Translations under genes and position numbers: made by a program | The notes under the pieces: model-generated | Seen by the model: the letters and a program-made list of their open reading frames with translations, nothing else | Told to the model about the DNA's origin: nothing | The model's database searches: none | In this document: positions 54,339 through 63,656 of the stretch, piece after piece | How the letters are laid out: each line of letters starts with the position of its first letter | How positions within the stretch are numbered: position 1 is the first letter of the stretch | DNA from: Bdellovibrio sp. qaytius | GTDB taxonomy: Bacteria > Bdellovibrionota > Bdellovibrionia > Bdellovibrionales > Bdellovibrionaceae | Reading direction: 5' to 3' | Length of the DNA: 64,000 nucleotides | NCBI GenBank assembly: GCA_004011035.1 | Contig: CP025734.1 | Span: forward strand, 3,284,711-3,348,710

Positions 54339-55384
54339 TATTCAGTTAATCTTTCATATATACTGTTAAGTTGCTCATCAGAATAAAAGTGAATAACTAA
54401 TTCGCCCTTACCTTTTTTGTAGTTAATTGTGGTTTTTGTACCAATCGATTTTTGCACTTGAGCAGCTAACTGTTGCGCAAGCTTTTCTGGCATATCTAAT
54501 TCTTTGATTTTTTCATCAGATTTTTCGTCTTTATGTCCGCCAGATTTAACCATTTGTTCTAAAGCACGAACTGATAAGCTTTTAGCTTGAACAGCTTTTG
54601 CTAAGCGCATTTGTTCTGGTTTTCCATCGACAGATAGAATTACTTTCGCATGGCCCACAGAAATCATCTCATCTGCGATCATATTTTTGATTTCAAATGG
54701 CAACACTAATAGACGTAAAGCATTTGCTACAGAAGAACGTTCTTTTCCAACCTTATCAGCCACTTGCTGCTGAGAAAGATTAAATTCTTCCATTAAACGC
54801 TGATAACTTTCAGCTTCTTCAATAGGATCTAGATCTTCACGCTGAATATTTTCAATTAATGCTAATTGAAGCGCTTCTTGATCAGTGAAAGTTTTAATTA
54901 ATGCAGGAATTTCATGTAAACCAGCTAATTGAGCTGCTCTCCAGCGACGTTCACCGGCTACGATTTCAAAACCACCCGCTTGGCGTTTGCGAACCACGAT
55001 GGGTTGTAAAATTCCATTTTCTTTAATTGATTGAGCCAATTCAGCCAAATGTTCTTTATCGAATTTTTTGCGCGGCTGATATTGTCCCGGAACAAGTTTA
55101 TCTACGGCAATAGACCATACTCTTTTATCTTCATCGATTTTTTGTTCTACGATCTTTTCAACGATCTTTTCGACCACTTTTTCGATAACGATCGGCTTAG
55201 CTTCTTGCGTATTCACAGACTTTGGTTGAGTAGTCGCTCCCGCCGCAGCCTTTTGTTGCTGTGTTTGGTGAGCTGGCTGTACTGGTTGAGCCGCTGGTCT
55301 TTGAGGTTCTGCCGCTGCACCCAAAAGTGAGCCCAAACCACGTCCTAGACTTTTTCTGTTTGATTTTTCTGCAATATTATCCAT
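54338..55384 (-). CDS. parB: Chromosome partitioning protein ParB
   Basis: 348 residues. N-terminal Ala/Gln/Pro-rich tail (about 20-75), then CTPase/ParB-box region (LVPGQYQPRKKFD, ENGILQPIVVR, AGERRWRAAQLAG), central HTH (LSQQQVADKVGKERSSVANALRL) and a C-terminal dimer domain. The GERRWRA box is the CTP-binding motif. Binds parS palindromes, three of which lie nearby at 56233-56830. Sits 3 nt after parA. Confidence 0.96.
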   Translation of the reverse strand: MDNIAEKSNRKSLGRGLGSLLGAAAEPQRPAAQPVQPAHQTQQQKAAAGATTQPKSVNTQEAKPIVIEKVVEKIVEKIVEQKIDEDKRVWSIAVDKLVPGQYQPRKKFDKEHLAELAQSIKENGILQPIVVRKRQAGGFEIVAGERRWRAAQLAGLHEIPALIKTFTDQEALQLALIENIQREDLDPIEEAESYQRLMEEFNLSQQQVADKVGKERSSVANALRLLVLPFEIKNMIADEMISVGHAKVILSVDGKPEQMRLAKAVQAKSLSVRALEQMVKSGGHKDEKSDEKIKELDMPEKLAQQLAAQVQKSIGTKTTINYKKGKGELVIHFYSDEQLNSIYERLTE

Positions 55385-55387
55385 ATG

Positions 55388-56197
55388 TTATAACTCTGCG
55401 CTTTGAGATTTGTTTTGTTCTAATTGTTCAGTTTTACGTTTTGCGATGACCTCTTTACCCAATTCTAGGTACATTAAAGCACCAATACTTCTTGGGTCGT
55501 ACCCGAAAATAGATACTCCGTGGCTAGGCGCCTCAGATAGGCGAACATTTCTAGGAATGATCACGCCGAAAACTTTATCTTTAAAATGTGTTTTGATTTC
55601 TTCTACAACTTGATGACTTAAGTTATTACGCTTATCGAACATCGTTAATAAAATGCCTTCGATATGTAGGTTTGGATTGATGCCTTTTTTAACTAGGCCC
55701 GCTGTATTTAATAATTGAGATAAGCCTTCTAAAGCATAGTATTCACATTGTAACGGAACCAAGAAACTATTCGCCGCGGCTAATGAGTTTAAAGTGAGTA
55801 GTCCAAGCGATGGTGGGCAATCAATGATTACGTAATCATACTGGTCAGAAACCGTTTGGATAGCCTGTTTTAAGCGAAATTCACGCTGTGGCATATCCAC
55901 AAGCTCAATTTCAGCGCCCACAAGGTCAGGATTAGCTGTAGCAATGTGTAAATTGTCATGATTTGCTCTAAAAACGACTTCACTCAGCGTGTTTTCGCCG
56001 ATCAAAACGTGATAGATATTCTTTTCTTCGGTTTCATGCTTCTTAATGCCTAGTCCACTCGACGCATTTCCTTGCGGATCCATATCGACAACCAATACTT
56101 TTTTGCCCAATTGAGCTAAAGCAGACGATAAATTCACTGTAGTAGTAGTTTTACCTACTCCACCCTTCTGATTGGCTACGCAAATGACCTTAACCAT
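55388..56197 (-). CDS. parA: Chromosome partitioning ATPase ParA
   Basis: 269 residues. Deviant Walker A NQKGGVGKTTTTVNL (about residues 8-22), Walker A' DMDPQGNAS and Walker B VIIDCPPSLG identify a ParA/Soj ATPase, which moves the ParB-parS complex. Chromosomal type: no extra N-terminal HTH. Starts with GGAGGAAAAACATC before its ATG. Confidence 0.97.
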   Translation of the reverse strand: MVKVICVANQKGGVGKTTTTVNLSSALAQLGKKVLVVDMDPQGNASSGLGIKKHETEEKNIYHVLIGENTLSEVVFRANHDNLHIATANPDLVGAEIELVDMPQREFRLKQAIQTVSDQYDYVIIDCPPSLGLLTLNSLAAANSFLVPLQCEYYALEGLSQLLNTAGLVKKGINPNLHIEGILLTMFDKRNNLSHQVVEEIKTHFKDKVFGVIIPRNVRLSEAPSHGVSIFGYDPRSIGALMYLELGKEVIAKRKTEQLEQNKSQSAEL

Positions 56198-56232
56198 GAT
56201 GTTTTTCCTCCAAAAAGTAAGCTCTTCCCGAA

Positions 56233-56248
56233 TGTTCCACGTGGAACA
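56233..56248. promoter_or_regulatory. parS site 1 (ParB binding palindrome)
   Basis: TGTTCCACGTGGAACA, a perfect 16-bp palindrome, identical in pattern to bacterial chromosomal parS. Lies 36 bp upstream of the parA start. Confidence 0.9.
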
Positions 56249-56330
56249 TGGGTGAACAATGTGAATATCCTGTTCCCGCTAGCTATTCTTTACAAGAAAA
56301 TACTTTAGTACCGCACTATATAAACCGATT

Positions 56331-56346
56331 TGTTCTACGTGGAACA
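56331..56346. promoter_or_regulatory. parS-like site 2, one mismatch
   Basis: TGTTCTACGTGGAACA, differing from site 1 by one base. It ends 1 nt before the ATG (56348) of the lipoprotein gene, so it also covers that gene's ribosome-binding region. Confidence 0.75.
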
Positions 56347-56347
56347 C

Positions 56348-56905
56348 ATGAAAAACCTAGCAAAACTACTTATCACTGCGTTGATTCTACTAAATATGCT
56401 TGGCTGTAATAAACGCGATCCACATCCCGAAAATAAAGATAAGGTATACGCCCAATTAAACGTAGATCTGGGCACAGCTAAAGTTGCGCAAGCCTATGTG
56501 AATGAATATATAAATGGTAATAAAAAGGACCTTGAAACGGCCGTTCCGCAATCGGGAGAAGAACCTGTTTATACTAAAAGAATTAACGAAGGTTTAAATA
56601 AGCTTACTTATGCAAACCAACAAGTAAGAATGTATGAAGTTCGAATAGAAGAAAGACTTCTGTATGTTCAGCGCAGATATTTAGAAAGTCTTACGCCAAA
56701 TGGTAGAAAATGGCCCGATGACGAGGATACTGCGGCCGAATTAATTAAACTTCAGATGTTACGCGAGAAAGTCGCGCGAGTTAACGACTCACTCAATAAA
56801 AAAGATGGAAAAGATGTTCCACGTGGAACAAAAGAAGAAGCCGGTAAACACGGCGAAGAAAAAGCCGCGGGTTCAGAACACGCAGCCCCTGCAGAACATC
56901 ACTAG
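56348..56905 (+). CDS. Small lipoprotein of unknown function
   Basis: 185 residues. Lipobox NMLGC (Cys20 of this start). The mature part has two helices (about 40-110) and a polar, disordered tail rich in Lys/Glu/His/Ala from about 150 to the end. No family recognised. A perfect parS site (56815-56830) is embedded in the C-terminal coding region, which encodes the DVPRGT stretch. ATG 56348 is chosen over an ATG at 56330 because it begins a proper lipoprotein signal; the ribosome site would be the GGAAC of the parS-like site 2. Its stop is 17 nt from the converging rsmG stop. Confidence 0.68.
   Translation: MKNLAKLLITALILLNMLGCNKRDPHPENKDKVYAQLNVDLGTAKVAQAYVNEYINGNKKDLETAVPQSGEEPVYTKRINEGLNKLTYANQQVRMYEVRIEERLLYVQRRYLESLTPNGRKWPDDEDTAAELIKLQMLREKVARVNDSLNKKDGKDVPRGTKEEAGKHGEEKAAGSEHAAPAEHH
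56815..56830. promoter_or_regulatory. parS site 3 inside a coding region
   Basis: TGTTCCACGTGGAACA, perfect and identical to site 1. It lies within the lipoprotein gene. Confidence 0.88.
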
Positions 56906-56922
56906 TAAATTACTTTAAAAAA

Positions 56923-57573
56923 TTACGCGATCTTTGTAGCCGCAACAACATAGAAGCTTGAATCAGTTGTCGGAAGCTTATATTCATGAAAAAGTTTGGG
57001 CGACCAGATAGAACAAAGCTGTGTTGGTACCGCAGAAATTTCAGCAGCCCAATCAGAAGATTTCATAAAATACATACACCCATTCACCTTAAATGATTTT
57101 CTTAAAGCGAGAAAAGCTTTCGATAAAGTCGTGTATCCGCGACATATAGCTTGGTCGATAGAGTCTTCTTCTAAGCTTTCGGCTGGCAGTGGAATGACAA
57201 AAATGTTTTTCGCACCCGTAACTGCGACAACCTTTTTTAAGAACTCACAACGGCTTTTATCTGAGTCGACAAGGTGTACTCTGACGTCAGGATAAGCCAA
57301 TCCAATGACCAAACCAGGAAAACCATTTCCTGAACCTATGTCATATAAGGGTTCGTTTTTATTAAGCTTTTTATAAACTGGTTCGAATGCAAGAAGTGCA
57401 TCCGAGAAATGAACAAGGTCTGCGTGGGGTAATGATTTTTCTGAGACCAAATGAAGAGCGCGATTGTTTTTAATCAGCTCTTGGTTGTAAAGACTAAGCC
57501 TATCGATCACTTCTTTTGATAATTGTGGAAACCATTTTGCCAAACGCCAGTTAGCTTGTACTTCTGAACTCAT
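56923..57573 (-). CDS. rsmG: 16S rRNA (guanine527-N7)-methyltransferase RsmG
   Basis: 216 residues. SAM-binding motif YDIGSGNGFPGLVIGLAYP (about residue 72), VHLVDSDKSRCEFLKK and an AICRGYTTLSKA block match RsmG/GidB. It methylates G527 of 16S rRNA. Lies 21 nt after mnmG in the usual order near an origin. Confidence 0.93.
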   Translation of the reverse strand: MSSEVQANWRLAKWFPQLSKEVIDRLSLYNQELIKNNRALHLVSEKSLPHADLVHFSDALLAFEPVYKKLNKNEPLYDIGSGNGFPGLVIGLAYPDVRVHLVDSDKSRCEFLKKVVAVTGAKNIFVIPLPAESLEEDSIDQAICRGYTTLSKAFLALRKSFKVNGCMYFMKSSDWAAEISAVPTQLCSIWSPKLFHEYKLPTTDSSFYVVAATKIA

Positions 57574-57594
57574 CGCTTTTGAAACCCTTCGAAG

Positions 57595-59463
57595 TTATAA
57601 AAATTTATTCCCTTTAAGATAAATCATTATAGCCTGAATGGCAGACGGATTAACACCGGAAATTCTTTGAGCCTGACCTAGTGTTCTTGGTTTAACTTTA
57701 TTTAGCTTATCGATCTCTTCATTAGATAACCCTTTGATTTTACCGAAAACAAGTTCTTGTGGAATTTCAAGTGTTTCTAATTTTTTAGATTGCTCAATAA
57801 TTTCGTATTGTTTCTTTACGTAGCCTGAATACTTAACTTCGATTTCTACGGCTTCAGTAACCACTTCGTTTTTATTAAAATCGAAATTTAGCTTCTCAAG
57901 ATGAGAAAATGCGATCTCAGGACGACGCAAAAACTCTTCCATGGTTACGGGTTTCATCAAAGGCTTACTGCCCATTTCAGTGATTGTCGCGTTTGTCTCT
58001 TTATTCGGATATAAGATCGTCGATTGAAGCTGGCCAACTAAGACTGCTCGGTCATCTTTGATCGACATCAATTGATTAAGCTCTTTTTCAGAGACTAAGC
58101 CGATTTTTTTCGAGATATCGGCTAAACGATCAATTGAATTGTCTTCGCGTAACACCAAACGGTGTTCAGCACGTGAAGTAAACATACGATACGGCTCACG
58201 TGTGCCTTTGGTAACTAAGTCATCAATAAGTACACCGGCATAAGCCTCTGAACGAGATAAAATAAACTCTTCTTTTTCAAGTAAACTGTGAGCGCAATTC
58301 ACACCCGCAATAAAACCTTGAGCAGCTGCTTCTTCGTACCCGCTTGTACCGTTAATTTGCCCTGCTAAAAATAGGTTTTTAATCGGACGTGTTTCTAGTC
58401 TGTGATGAATTTGTGTGGGCTCGATAAAATCATACTCAACAGCATAACCGTAACGAATAATTTTAACATTTTCTAAGCCTGGAATAGTTTTTAAAAATTG
58501 ATCCTGAACATCAGCAGGCAATGATGTTGAAATACCCTGAAGGTAAATCAAATCACTTGTTAAACTTTCTGGTTCTAAGAAAGTTTGATGGGTGCCCTTT
58601 TCATGAAAGCGCGTCACTTTATCTTCGATACTTGGGCAGTATCTTGGGCCAACGCCCTCGATGATTCCGCAATACATCGGAGATTTATCTAAGTTATTAC
58701 GAATAATTTCGTGAGTTTGTTCTGTCGTGTGCGACAAGTAACAAAGCACTTGGGGTAAGTAAAATTCGCGTTTTGATTTAAAGCTAAATGGATAAAACTT
58801 TGGATCGCCCTCTTGCGGAATTGTTTTACTCCAGTCGATGCTGTCTTTGTGAAGACGCGCAGGTGTTCCAGTTTTTAAACGCTGTACTGTAAAACCAAAT
58901 TCACGAAGCTGATCTGAAAGACCCACAGAGGCCGCATCACCCACGCGTCCACCTGGAGTTTGTTCTAAACCAATATGCATTACTCCGTTTAAGAAAGTTC
59001 CGGCTGTGATAATCACGCGGTCAGAAAAAATTTGTGAGCCATCTTGTAAAACAACACCACGGCATTCGTTGCCATCTAAAATAAGATGTTTAACTTCGCC
59101 TTGAATAACTTCTAAGTTTTCTTGGGCATATAGAGCTGTTGTTTGAATTTGTGAATAGATTTTTTTATCGTTCTGAGTTCTTGTTCCACGAACTGCGGGG
59201 CCCTTAGAGGCATTTAATCTTTTAAACTGAATACATGATAAATCGGCCGCTACACCCATTTGCCCGCCAAGCACATCAATCTCGCGAACCATGTGGCCTT
59301 TGGCTAATCCACCGATAGATGGATTACAAGACATGTAACCAATGCGATCGGTATTGCTTGTCACCATCAGAGTTTTCAACCCTAATTTAGCAGGCACTAA
59401 GCAAGCTTCAATTCCTGCGTGACCGGCTCCGACTACAATGACTTGATACGAATTTGATTTCAT
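57595..59463 (-). CDS. mnmG: tRNA 5-carboxymethylaminomethyl-uridine synthesis protein MnmG
   Basis: 622 residues. FAD-binding motif VVGAGHAGIEA at residues 10-20, then SCNPSIGGLAKGH, TPGGRVGDAAS and GQINGTSGYEEAAAQG blocks, all typical. With MnmE it modifies the wobble uridine of tRNAs. Its partner mnmE lies 59 nt upstream on the same strand. Confidence 0.97.
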   Translation of the reverse strand: MKSNSYQVIVVGAGHAGIEACLVPAKLGLKTLMVTSNTDRIGYMSCNPSIGGLAKGHMVREIDVLGGQMGVAADLSCIQFKRLNASKGPAVRGTRTQNDKKIYSQIQTTALYAQENLEVIQGEVKHLILDGNECRGVVLQDGSQIFSDRVIITAGTFLNGVMHIGLEQTPGGRVGDAASVGLSDQLREFGFTVQRLKTGTPARLHKDSIDWSKTIPQEGDPKFYPFSFKSKREFYLPQVLCYLSHTTEQTHEIIRNNLDKSPMYCGIIEGVGPRYCPSIEDKVTRFHEKGTHQTFLEPESLTSDLIYLQGISTSLPADVQDQFLKTIPGLENVKIIRYGYAVEYDFIEPTQIHHRLETRPIKNLFLAGQINGTSGYEEAAAQGFIAGVNCAHSLLEKEEFILSRSEAYAGVLIDDLVTKGTREPYRMFTSRAEHRLVLREDNSIDRLADISKKIGLVSEKELNQLMSIKDDRAVLVGQLQSTILYPNKETNATITEMGSKPLMKPVTMEEFLRRPEIAFSHLEKLNFDFNKNEVVTEAVEIEVKYSGYVKKQYEIIEQSKKLETLEIPQELVFGKIKGLSNEEIDKLNKVKPRTLGQAQRISGVNPSAIQAIMIYLKGNKFL

Positions 59464-59522
59464 GAACCCCTTAAGCGTAACATGTGCTTAGGGAAATTAT
59501 TTTACCTAAGCTATTCCCGGCA

Positions 59523-60920
59523 CTACTTGCCGAGGCAGAACTCTTTAAAAACGCGATCCATAATTTGATCGTCAAAATATCTTCCAAGAATTTTTTGTAG
59601 CGCCAATAATGAGTTCTTTAAAGTTTGTGCGACAAACTCGCTTCCCATTTCGTTTTCTAATTCACCGATCGATTGATCAATCAGTTGCATAGCCGAATTT
59701 GAAAGCTCGAATTGTCTGGCCGATGAAATGATCGATTCATCGCTAAACTTCTCTGATCCCATAATTGTGCTTACACGATGTAGTATCGTATCGCGGGCAG
59801 TAACATCAAGGGCTGACACCGGAAGGACGTCGATAACCTTGGGGCCGCCACCTAAATCCTGTAATTTTTGCTTTGTTTGAAACGGCTTCTCAGAATTCGA
59901 TTTATCAGCCTTATTCGCTAAGACCAGGGCGTTTCCCTTAACCATGCGAAAACGCTCAAGGTCAGCCTGCTGGAGGCCTAAACTGCTATCAAACACAAAT
60001 AGCGTAAGATCGCCGCTTTCGATTTCTTTAAGCGACCGTTGAACCCCGATATTTTCAACCACGTCAGTGGTTTCACGAAGTCCGGCCGTATCTGAGATAT
60101 TAAATTTGATACCATTATAAAAAGTGTGACCTTCAACAACGTCGCGCGTGGTTCCGGCGATTTCGGTGACGATGGCTTTTTCGTCTAAAACTAAATTATT
60201 TAACAAACTTGATTTACCCACATTAGGTAAGCCGGCCAAAACAAGTTTGATTCCGTCTTTTAAAATTTTACCTTGGTTGTATGAGCTTGTTAAAACTTCC
60301 AACTCTGCCTTTAGTTCTTTTAGTTTTTGAATCAGAACTAACGGGTCGACAACATCAATGCCTTCAGTTGAAAAATCAATTGAAGCTTCGATGTGAGCCA
60401 AGCACCAAGTCAGTTTGTCTTCTAAGTGATGAAACTTTTTTGAAACATTGCCTTCTAATTGGCGAAGCGACATTTTTAACGCGCCATCAGACTGACTTTC
60501 AATAACTGAAAGCACGGCTTCAGCTTGCACTAGATCTAGTCGGTCATTCATAAATGCGCGGTATGTGAATTCGCCTTTTTCTGCGATCACAGCACCGTAT
60601 TCAACTAAAGCTTCAAGAATTTTTTTTGTAACATGTGGAGAACCATGTGAAGAAACCTCGATAGTCTCTTCACCGGTATAAGATTTACCCTGATCAAATG
60701 CAGTTACGACTACTTGATCAATTGTTTCGTTTTTTAAATTAGAAATTTTAGCGAGATAAGCTCTGTGTGATTCGAGTTTCTTTTTTGAGAGGCTTTTGCA
60801 AGCCTTCTGAATAATCTTGTATGAGTCTGGGCCACTAAGTCTGATAACTGAAATGGCCGCAGTACCAACAGCCGATGCTAACGCACAAATCGTTTTTGTT
60901 TCGCGGTTAACATCGAACAT
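59523..60920 (-). CDS. mnmE: tRNA modification GTPase MnmE
   Basis: 465 residues. N-terminal folate-binding domain, a G domain with GLPNVGKSSLLN (about residue 218), DTAG and NKAD, and the C-terminal FCLGK end carrying the catalytic Cys of the family (FC[I/L]GK). Works with MnmG on tRNA wobble uridine. Starts 4 nt after khpB, hence translationally coupled. Confidence 0.96.
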   Translation of the reverse strand: MFDVNRETKTICALASAVGTAAISVIRLSGPDSYKIIQKACKSLSKKKLESHRAYLAKISNLKNETIDQVVVTAFDQGKSYTGEETIEVSSHGSPHVTKKILEALVEYGAVIAEKGEFTYRAFMNDRLDLVQAEAVLSVIESQSDGALKMSLRQLEGNVSKKFHHLEDKLTWCLAHIEASIDFSTEGIDVVDPLVLIQKLKELKAELEVLTSSYNQGKILKDGIKLVLAGLPNVGKSSLLNNLVLDEKAIVTEIAGTTRDVVEGHTFYNGIKFNISDTAGLRETTDVVENIGVQRSLKEIESGDLTLFVFDSSLGLQQADLERFRMVKGNALVLANKADKSNSEKPFQTKQKLQDLGGGPKVIDVLPVSALDVTARDTILHRVSTIMGSEKFSDESIISSARQFELSNSAMQLIDQSIGELENEMGSEFVAQTLKNSLLALQKILGRYFDDQIMDRVFKEFCLGK

Positions 60921-60924
60921 TTAA

Positions 60925-61476
60925 CTATGCCTCGTCAGACATTGTAGCATCTGGTGCTTCTGCGCCATTTGCTTTAACTGGAAAAATTTTAATTTTTTTG
61001 TAAAGGCCATCACCTAATGAACGGCTTTTTACACGTGCGTCTAAAGCTAAATACTGATGAACAACTTTACGCTCTTTTGGAGGTAAAGCGCGGTAATAAA
61101 CTGATTTACCTTGTTCGATAGCGATTGTTTTTAAATGTTCAGCGCGCTCGATTAAAGCGGCTTCTGATTCTTCACGGTATCCACCGCAATCAACAACTAC
61201 GTTTGTTTGCACATCGGGAAAGTTATGTTGAGTTACGCGTTTAACGATTAATTGAAATGCGTCTAATAACTGACCTTTGTGGTCTTTTAATAATTCTTCA
61301 TCGTTACCAGAAAAATCAATTTTGATTTCAGAGATTTCTTCTTTTTTAGTGATGCTAAGATTGTATTCTAAATCAAAGCCACCTTTTTCTAAGATACCAG
61401 AAAGTGTTGCTTCAACAACTGCATCTAGATCTGTTTTTTTGCCGCCACCGAATAATTTTGAGAAAAATCCTGCCAT
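60925..61476 (-). CDS. khpB: RNA-binding protein KhpB/Jag (KH and R3H domains)
   Basis: 183 residues. KH-like middle region (LDAFQLIVKRVTQHNFP ... VVVDCGGYREE) and a C-terminal R3H domain (LPPKERKVVHQYLALD). A short N-terminal basic segment FFSKLFGGGKKTD replaces the longer Jag-N linker. It binds RNA and belongs to the conserved rpmH-rnpA-yidD-yidC-jag-mnmE string. Lies 16 nt after yidC. Confidence 0.9.
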   Translation of the reverse strand: MAGFFSKLFGGGKKTDLDAVVEATLSGILEKGGFDLEYNLSITKKEEISEIKIDFSGNDEELLKDHKGQLLDAFQLIVKRVTQHNFPDVQTNVVVDCGGYREESEAALIERAEHLKTIAIEQGKSVYYRALPPKERKVVHQYLALDARVKSRSLGDGLYKKIKIFPVKANGAEAPDATMSDEA

Positions 61477-61492
61477 AATATATATCCCCTAC

Positions 61493-63094
61493 TTACGCCA
61501 CTACCGGGCTTTTAGTTTTTGCTTCTTTTAATAAAAAATACTGTTGAATCACACCGAAAAGCGCACTCACGAAATTGTACAGAGTTAAACCGCTCGGAAG
61601 AGTTAACATAAATAACGTGAATAGAATCGGCATAAAATTTAAAATTTTAGCCTGTGTGGGATCCATCGTTGTCGGAGTCATTTTTTGTTGTAAGAACATT
61701 GTTACACCCATTAATACTGGGAAAACAAAAAACGGATCGTGATAACTTAAATCAGTAATCCAACCAAAGAATGGTTGTTGATAGATTTCAATACTAGAGC
61801 CAATGGCGCGCCATAAAGCGAAGAAAATTGGAATCTGAATTAACATTGGTAAACATCCAGATAAAGGATTGGCGTTATTTTCTTTCATAACAGCCATCGT
61901 CTCTTTATTCATACGCATTGGATCGTCTTTAAATCTTTCGCGAATAGCATCAAGTTTTGGTTTCACTTTTTGCATCGATTGCGCAGATCTGAAAGACATC
62001 ACATTGAATGGTAATAAAATAGAACGAACCACTAGTGTTAATGCGATAATTGATAAACCCCAGTTGCCGAAAATACCGTGCATGAAGTTTAATAACTTCA
62101 TGAGTATTGCAGAGATCATTCCGAACATTCCGTAATTTAAAGTTTCTGTTAACTGTTTATCAACAGCTAATAACATGTCCGTTTTTTTCGGGCCTAGATA
62201 GATCGCTTGTGTGATCGTAGAAATCTTTGCGTCTTTAATATTGTATTCAATATTTACTGACGCCATGTTGCTTTCAACTTTGTTTGAAACACTTGGTACG
62301 ATGTCGGCACGATTTACAGAGGCTGCTGTAAAATACTGTGTACCAATCGACGCCATAGTCGCTGCAGGAGCTGATTTGTGAAATGCTTCGTTATCTTTTA
62401 AGTTCGCGATGCTTTCAGTTTTTGCTGAACCCGCTTCAACCCAGATAAAATCTTGATGTTCAAAGCTTGGTGTTAAAAAGCTTTTACTAGCTGGCTGGTG
62501 ATGTTTTTGAAATAATTTAAGACCTAAAGATTCAAAGCCCGCATCAAACTCAGTCGTCGATTCAAAAGCTGTTGTTTCTTTATTATAAATTAATTTGCGC
62601 GTAATTTTTTTACCATCAACATAAGCCGTACCCAAAAATTCAACGTTTTGAGATTTTGTTTCTGGCTCATTAACTAATGAGATCGTAAAGCTAATCGGTT
62701 TATTATTCGCTACTAATTCTGCCTGTGGCTCGTTTGAAGTAAACTGAATTAGCGCACCTTTTCTGTCGGTGTATTTTTTAAGAGTGAAGTCTTTAATACC
62801 TAAACCTTTAGATGAAACTTCAAATTTAACGTTGTCATCTTCATAAGGTAAAGTTTGTTCAGCTTCTGTTGTAGCTGCTGCGATCGTAGAAGCTGCTCCA
62901 GGAGTGGCTGCGGTGACTTCTGAAGGAGCTGCTGTTGCACCCGTAGTTGCTGTTGCCGTTTGTTCAGTAGCTGGTCTTGCTGGATATTTTTTACCTAAAT
63001 AAAACTGCCAACCCCATAACCCAAAAAATGTAACCGCAATGGCCATTAAAAATTTTGGATTACCGAATGGTGATTCACTTTGATTGTTGCTCAT
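61493..63094 (-). CDS. yidC: Membrane protein insertase YidC
   Basis: 533 residues. Gram-negative type: N-terminal membrane anchor (about 15-30), an Ala/Thr-rich linker (about 35-75), a large periplasmic beta domain (about 80-320) and the core of five helices (LSIIALTLVVRSILLPFNV with the functional Arg, NPLSGCLPMLIQIPIFFALW). It inserts and folds inner-membrane proteins. Lies 12 nt after yidD. Confidence 0.96.
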   Translation of the reverse strand: MSNNQSESPFGNPKFLMAIAVTFFGLWGWQFYLGKKYPARPATEQTATATTGATAAPSEVTAATPGAASTIAAATTEAEQTLPYEDDNVKFEVSSKGLGIKDFTLKKYTDRKGALIQFTSNEPQAELVANNKPISFTISLVNEPETKSQNVEFLGTAYVDGKKITRKLIYNKETTAFESTTEFDAGFESLGLKLFQKHHQPASKSFLTPSFEHQDFIWVEAGSAKTESIANLKDNEAFHKSAPAATMASIGTQYFTAASVNRADIVPSVSNKVESNMASVNIEYNIKDAKISTITQAIYLGPKKTDMLLAVDKQLTETLNYGMFGMISAILMKLLNFMHGIFGNWGLSIIALTLVVRSILLPFNVMSFRSAQSMQKVKPKLDAIRERFKDDPMRMNKETMAVMKENNANPLSGCLPMLIQIPIFFALWRAIGSSIEIYQQPFFGWITDLSYHDPFFVFPVLMGVTMFLQQKMTPTTMDPTQAKILNFMPILFTLFMLTLPSGLTLYNFVSALFGVIQQYFLLKEAKTKSPVVA

Positions 63095-63106
63095 TCTAAA
63101 TTTCCT

Positions 63107-63349
63107 TTATGCCTTGGGTACCGGATCAAACCCCTTGTGGGAGCAGAACGGATGGCATTTAAGTAGTCGGACTGTTGTTAAGCGAAATGCTTTTATGAAA
63201 GTGTGAGTCTGAAAGCTTTCCACTGCGTAATGCGAGCAGCTTGGATAAAACCGGCAATTTCCACCTAAAAAGTATGAAAATGAAGCCTGATAAAATTTCA
63301 CTAAATATATAGATGCAGAACTAGGCCATGACGGCCGAGACGAAATCAC
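63107..63349 (-). CDS. yidD: Membrane protein insertion efficiency factor YidD
   Basis: About 80 residues from GTG 63349. The core IYLVKFYQASFSYFLGGNCR, FYPSCSHYAVESF and CHPFCSHKGFDPVPK is unmistakably YidD. The start is uncertain: GTG 63349 gives the usual length and overlaps the end of rnpA by 29 nt; GTG 63301, after the rnpA stop, would cut into the conserved helix. No ribosome site supports either. Translation is probably coupled to rnpA. Confidence 0.85.
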   Translation of the reverse strand: MISSRPSWPSSASIYLVKFYQASFSYFLGGNCRFYPSCSHYAVESFQTHTFIKAFRLTTVRLLKCHPFCSHKGFDPVPKA

Positions 63350-63656
63350 TGTACTTGAGATTTTTGTAAAAACCTTCGGGTTGGGTTCTGAACATGAACA
63401 CAACTTTTTTAGATTTGAATTTAGAACTCCAGCCTGCAGATCGTACACAGTTACGCACCCATCTTTTTAGCTTATTTCGTACTACGGCGGAGCCTACTTT
63501 TTTTGAAACTGTTGTGCCGAAGTACGCAAAATCGTCCTTTGAATCCAATGTAATTACGGTCAGATAAGAGGAAGCTCTTATCTTACGACCAGTTTTTGTA
63601 ATTTGAGTGAATTCAGAAGACAGCTTTATTGGAAAGACTTTAGAATTACTTTCCAC
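63321..63656 (-). CDS. rnpA: Ribonuclease P protein component
   Basis: 111 residues. RNR-type motif [12 protein letters not shown] (about residue 58) and KVGSAVVRN, with a Lys/Arg-rich surface, identify RnpA, which helps the RNA subunit cleave tRNA precursors. It starts with GTG 63656, overlapping the last codons of rpmH by 11 nt, and its end overlaps yidD. Confidence 0.92.
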   Translation of the reverse strand: MESNSKVFPIKLSSEFTQITKTGRKIRASSYLTVITLDSKDDFAYFGTTVSKKVGSAVVRNKLKRWVRNCVRSAGWSSKFKSKKVVFMFRTQPEGFYKNLKYSDFVSAVMA

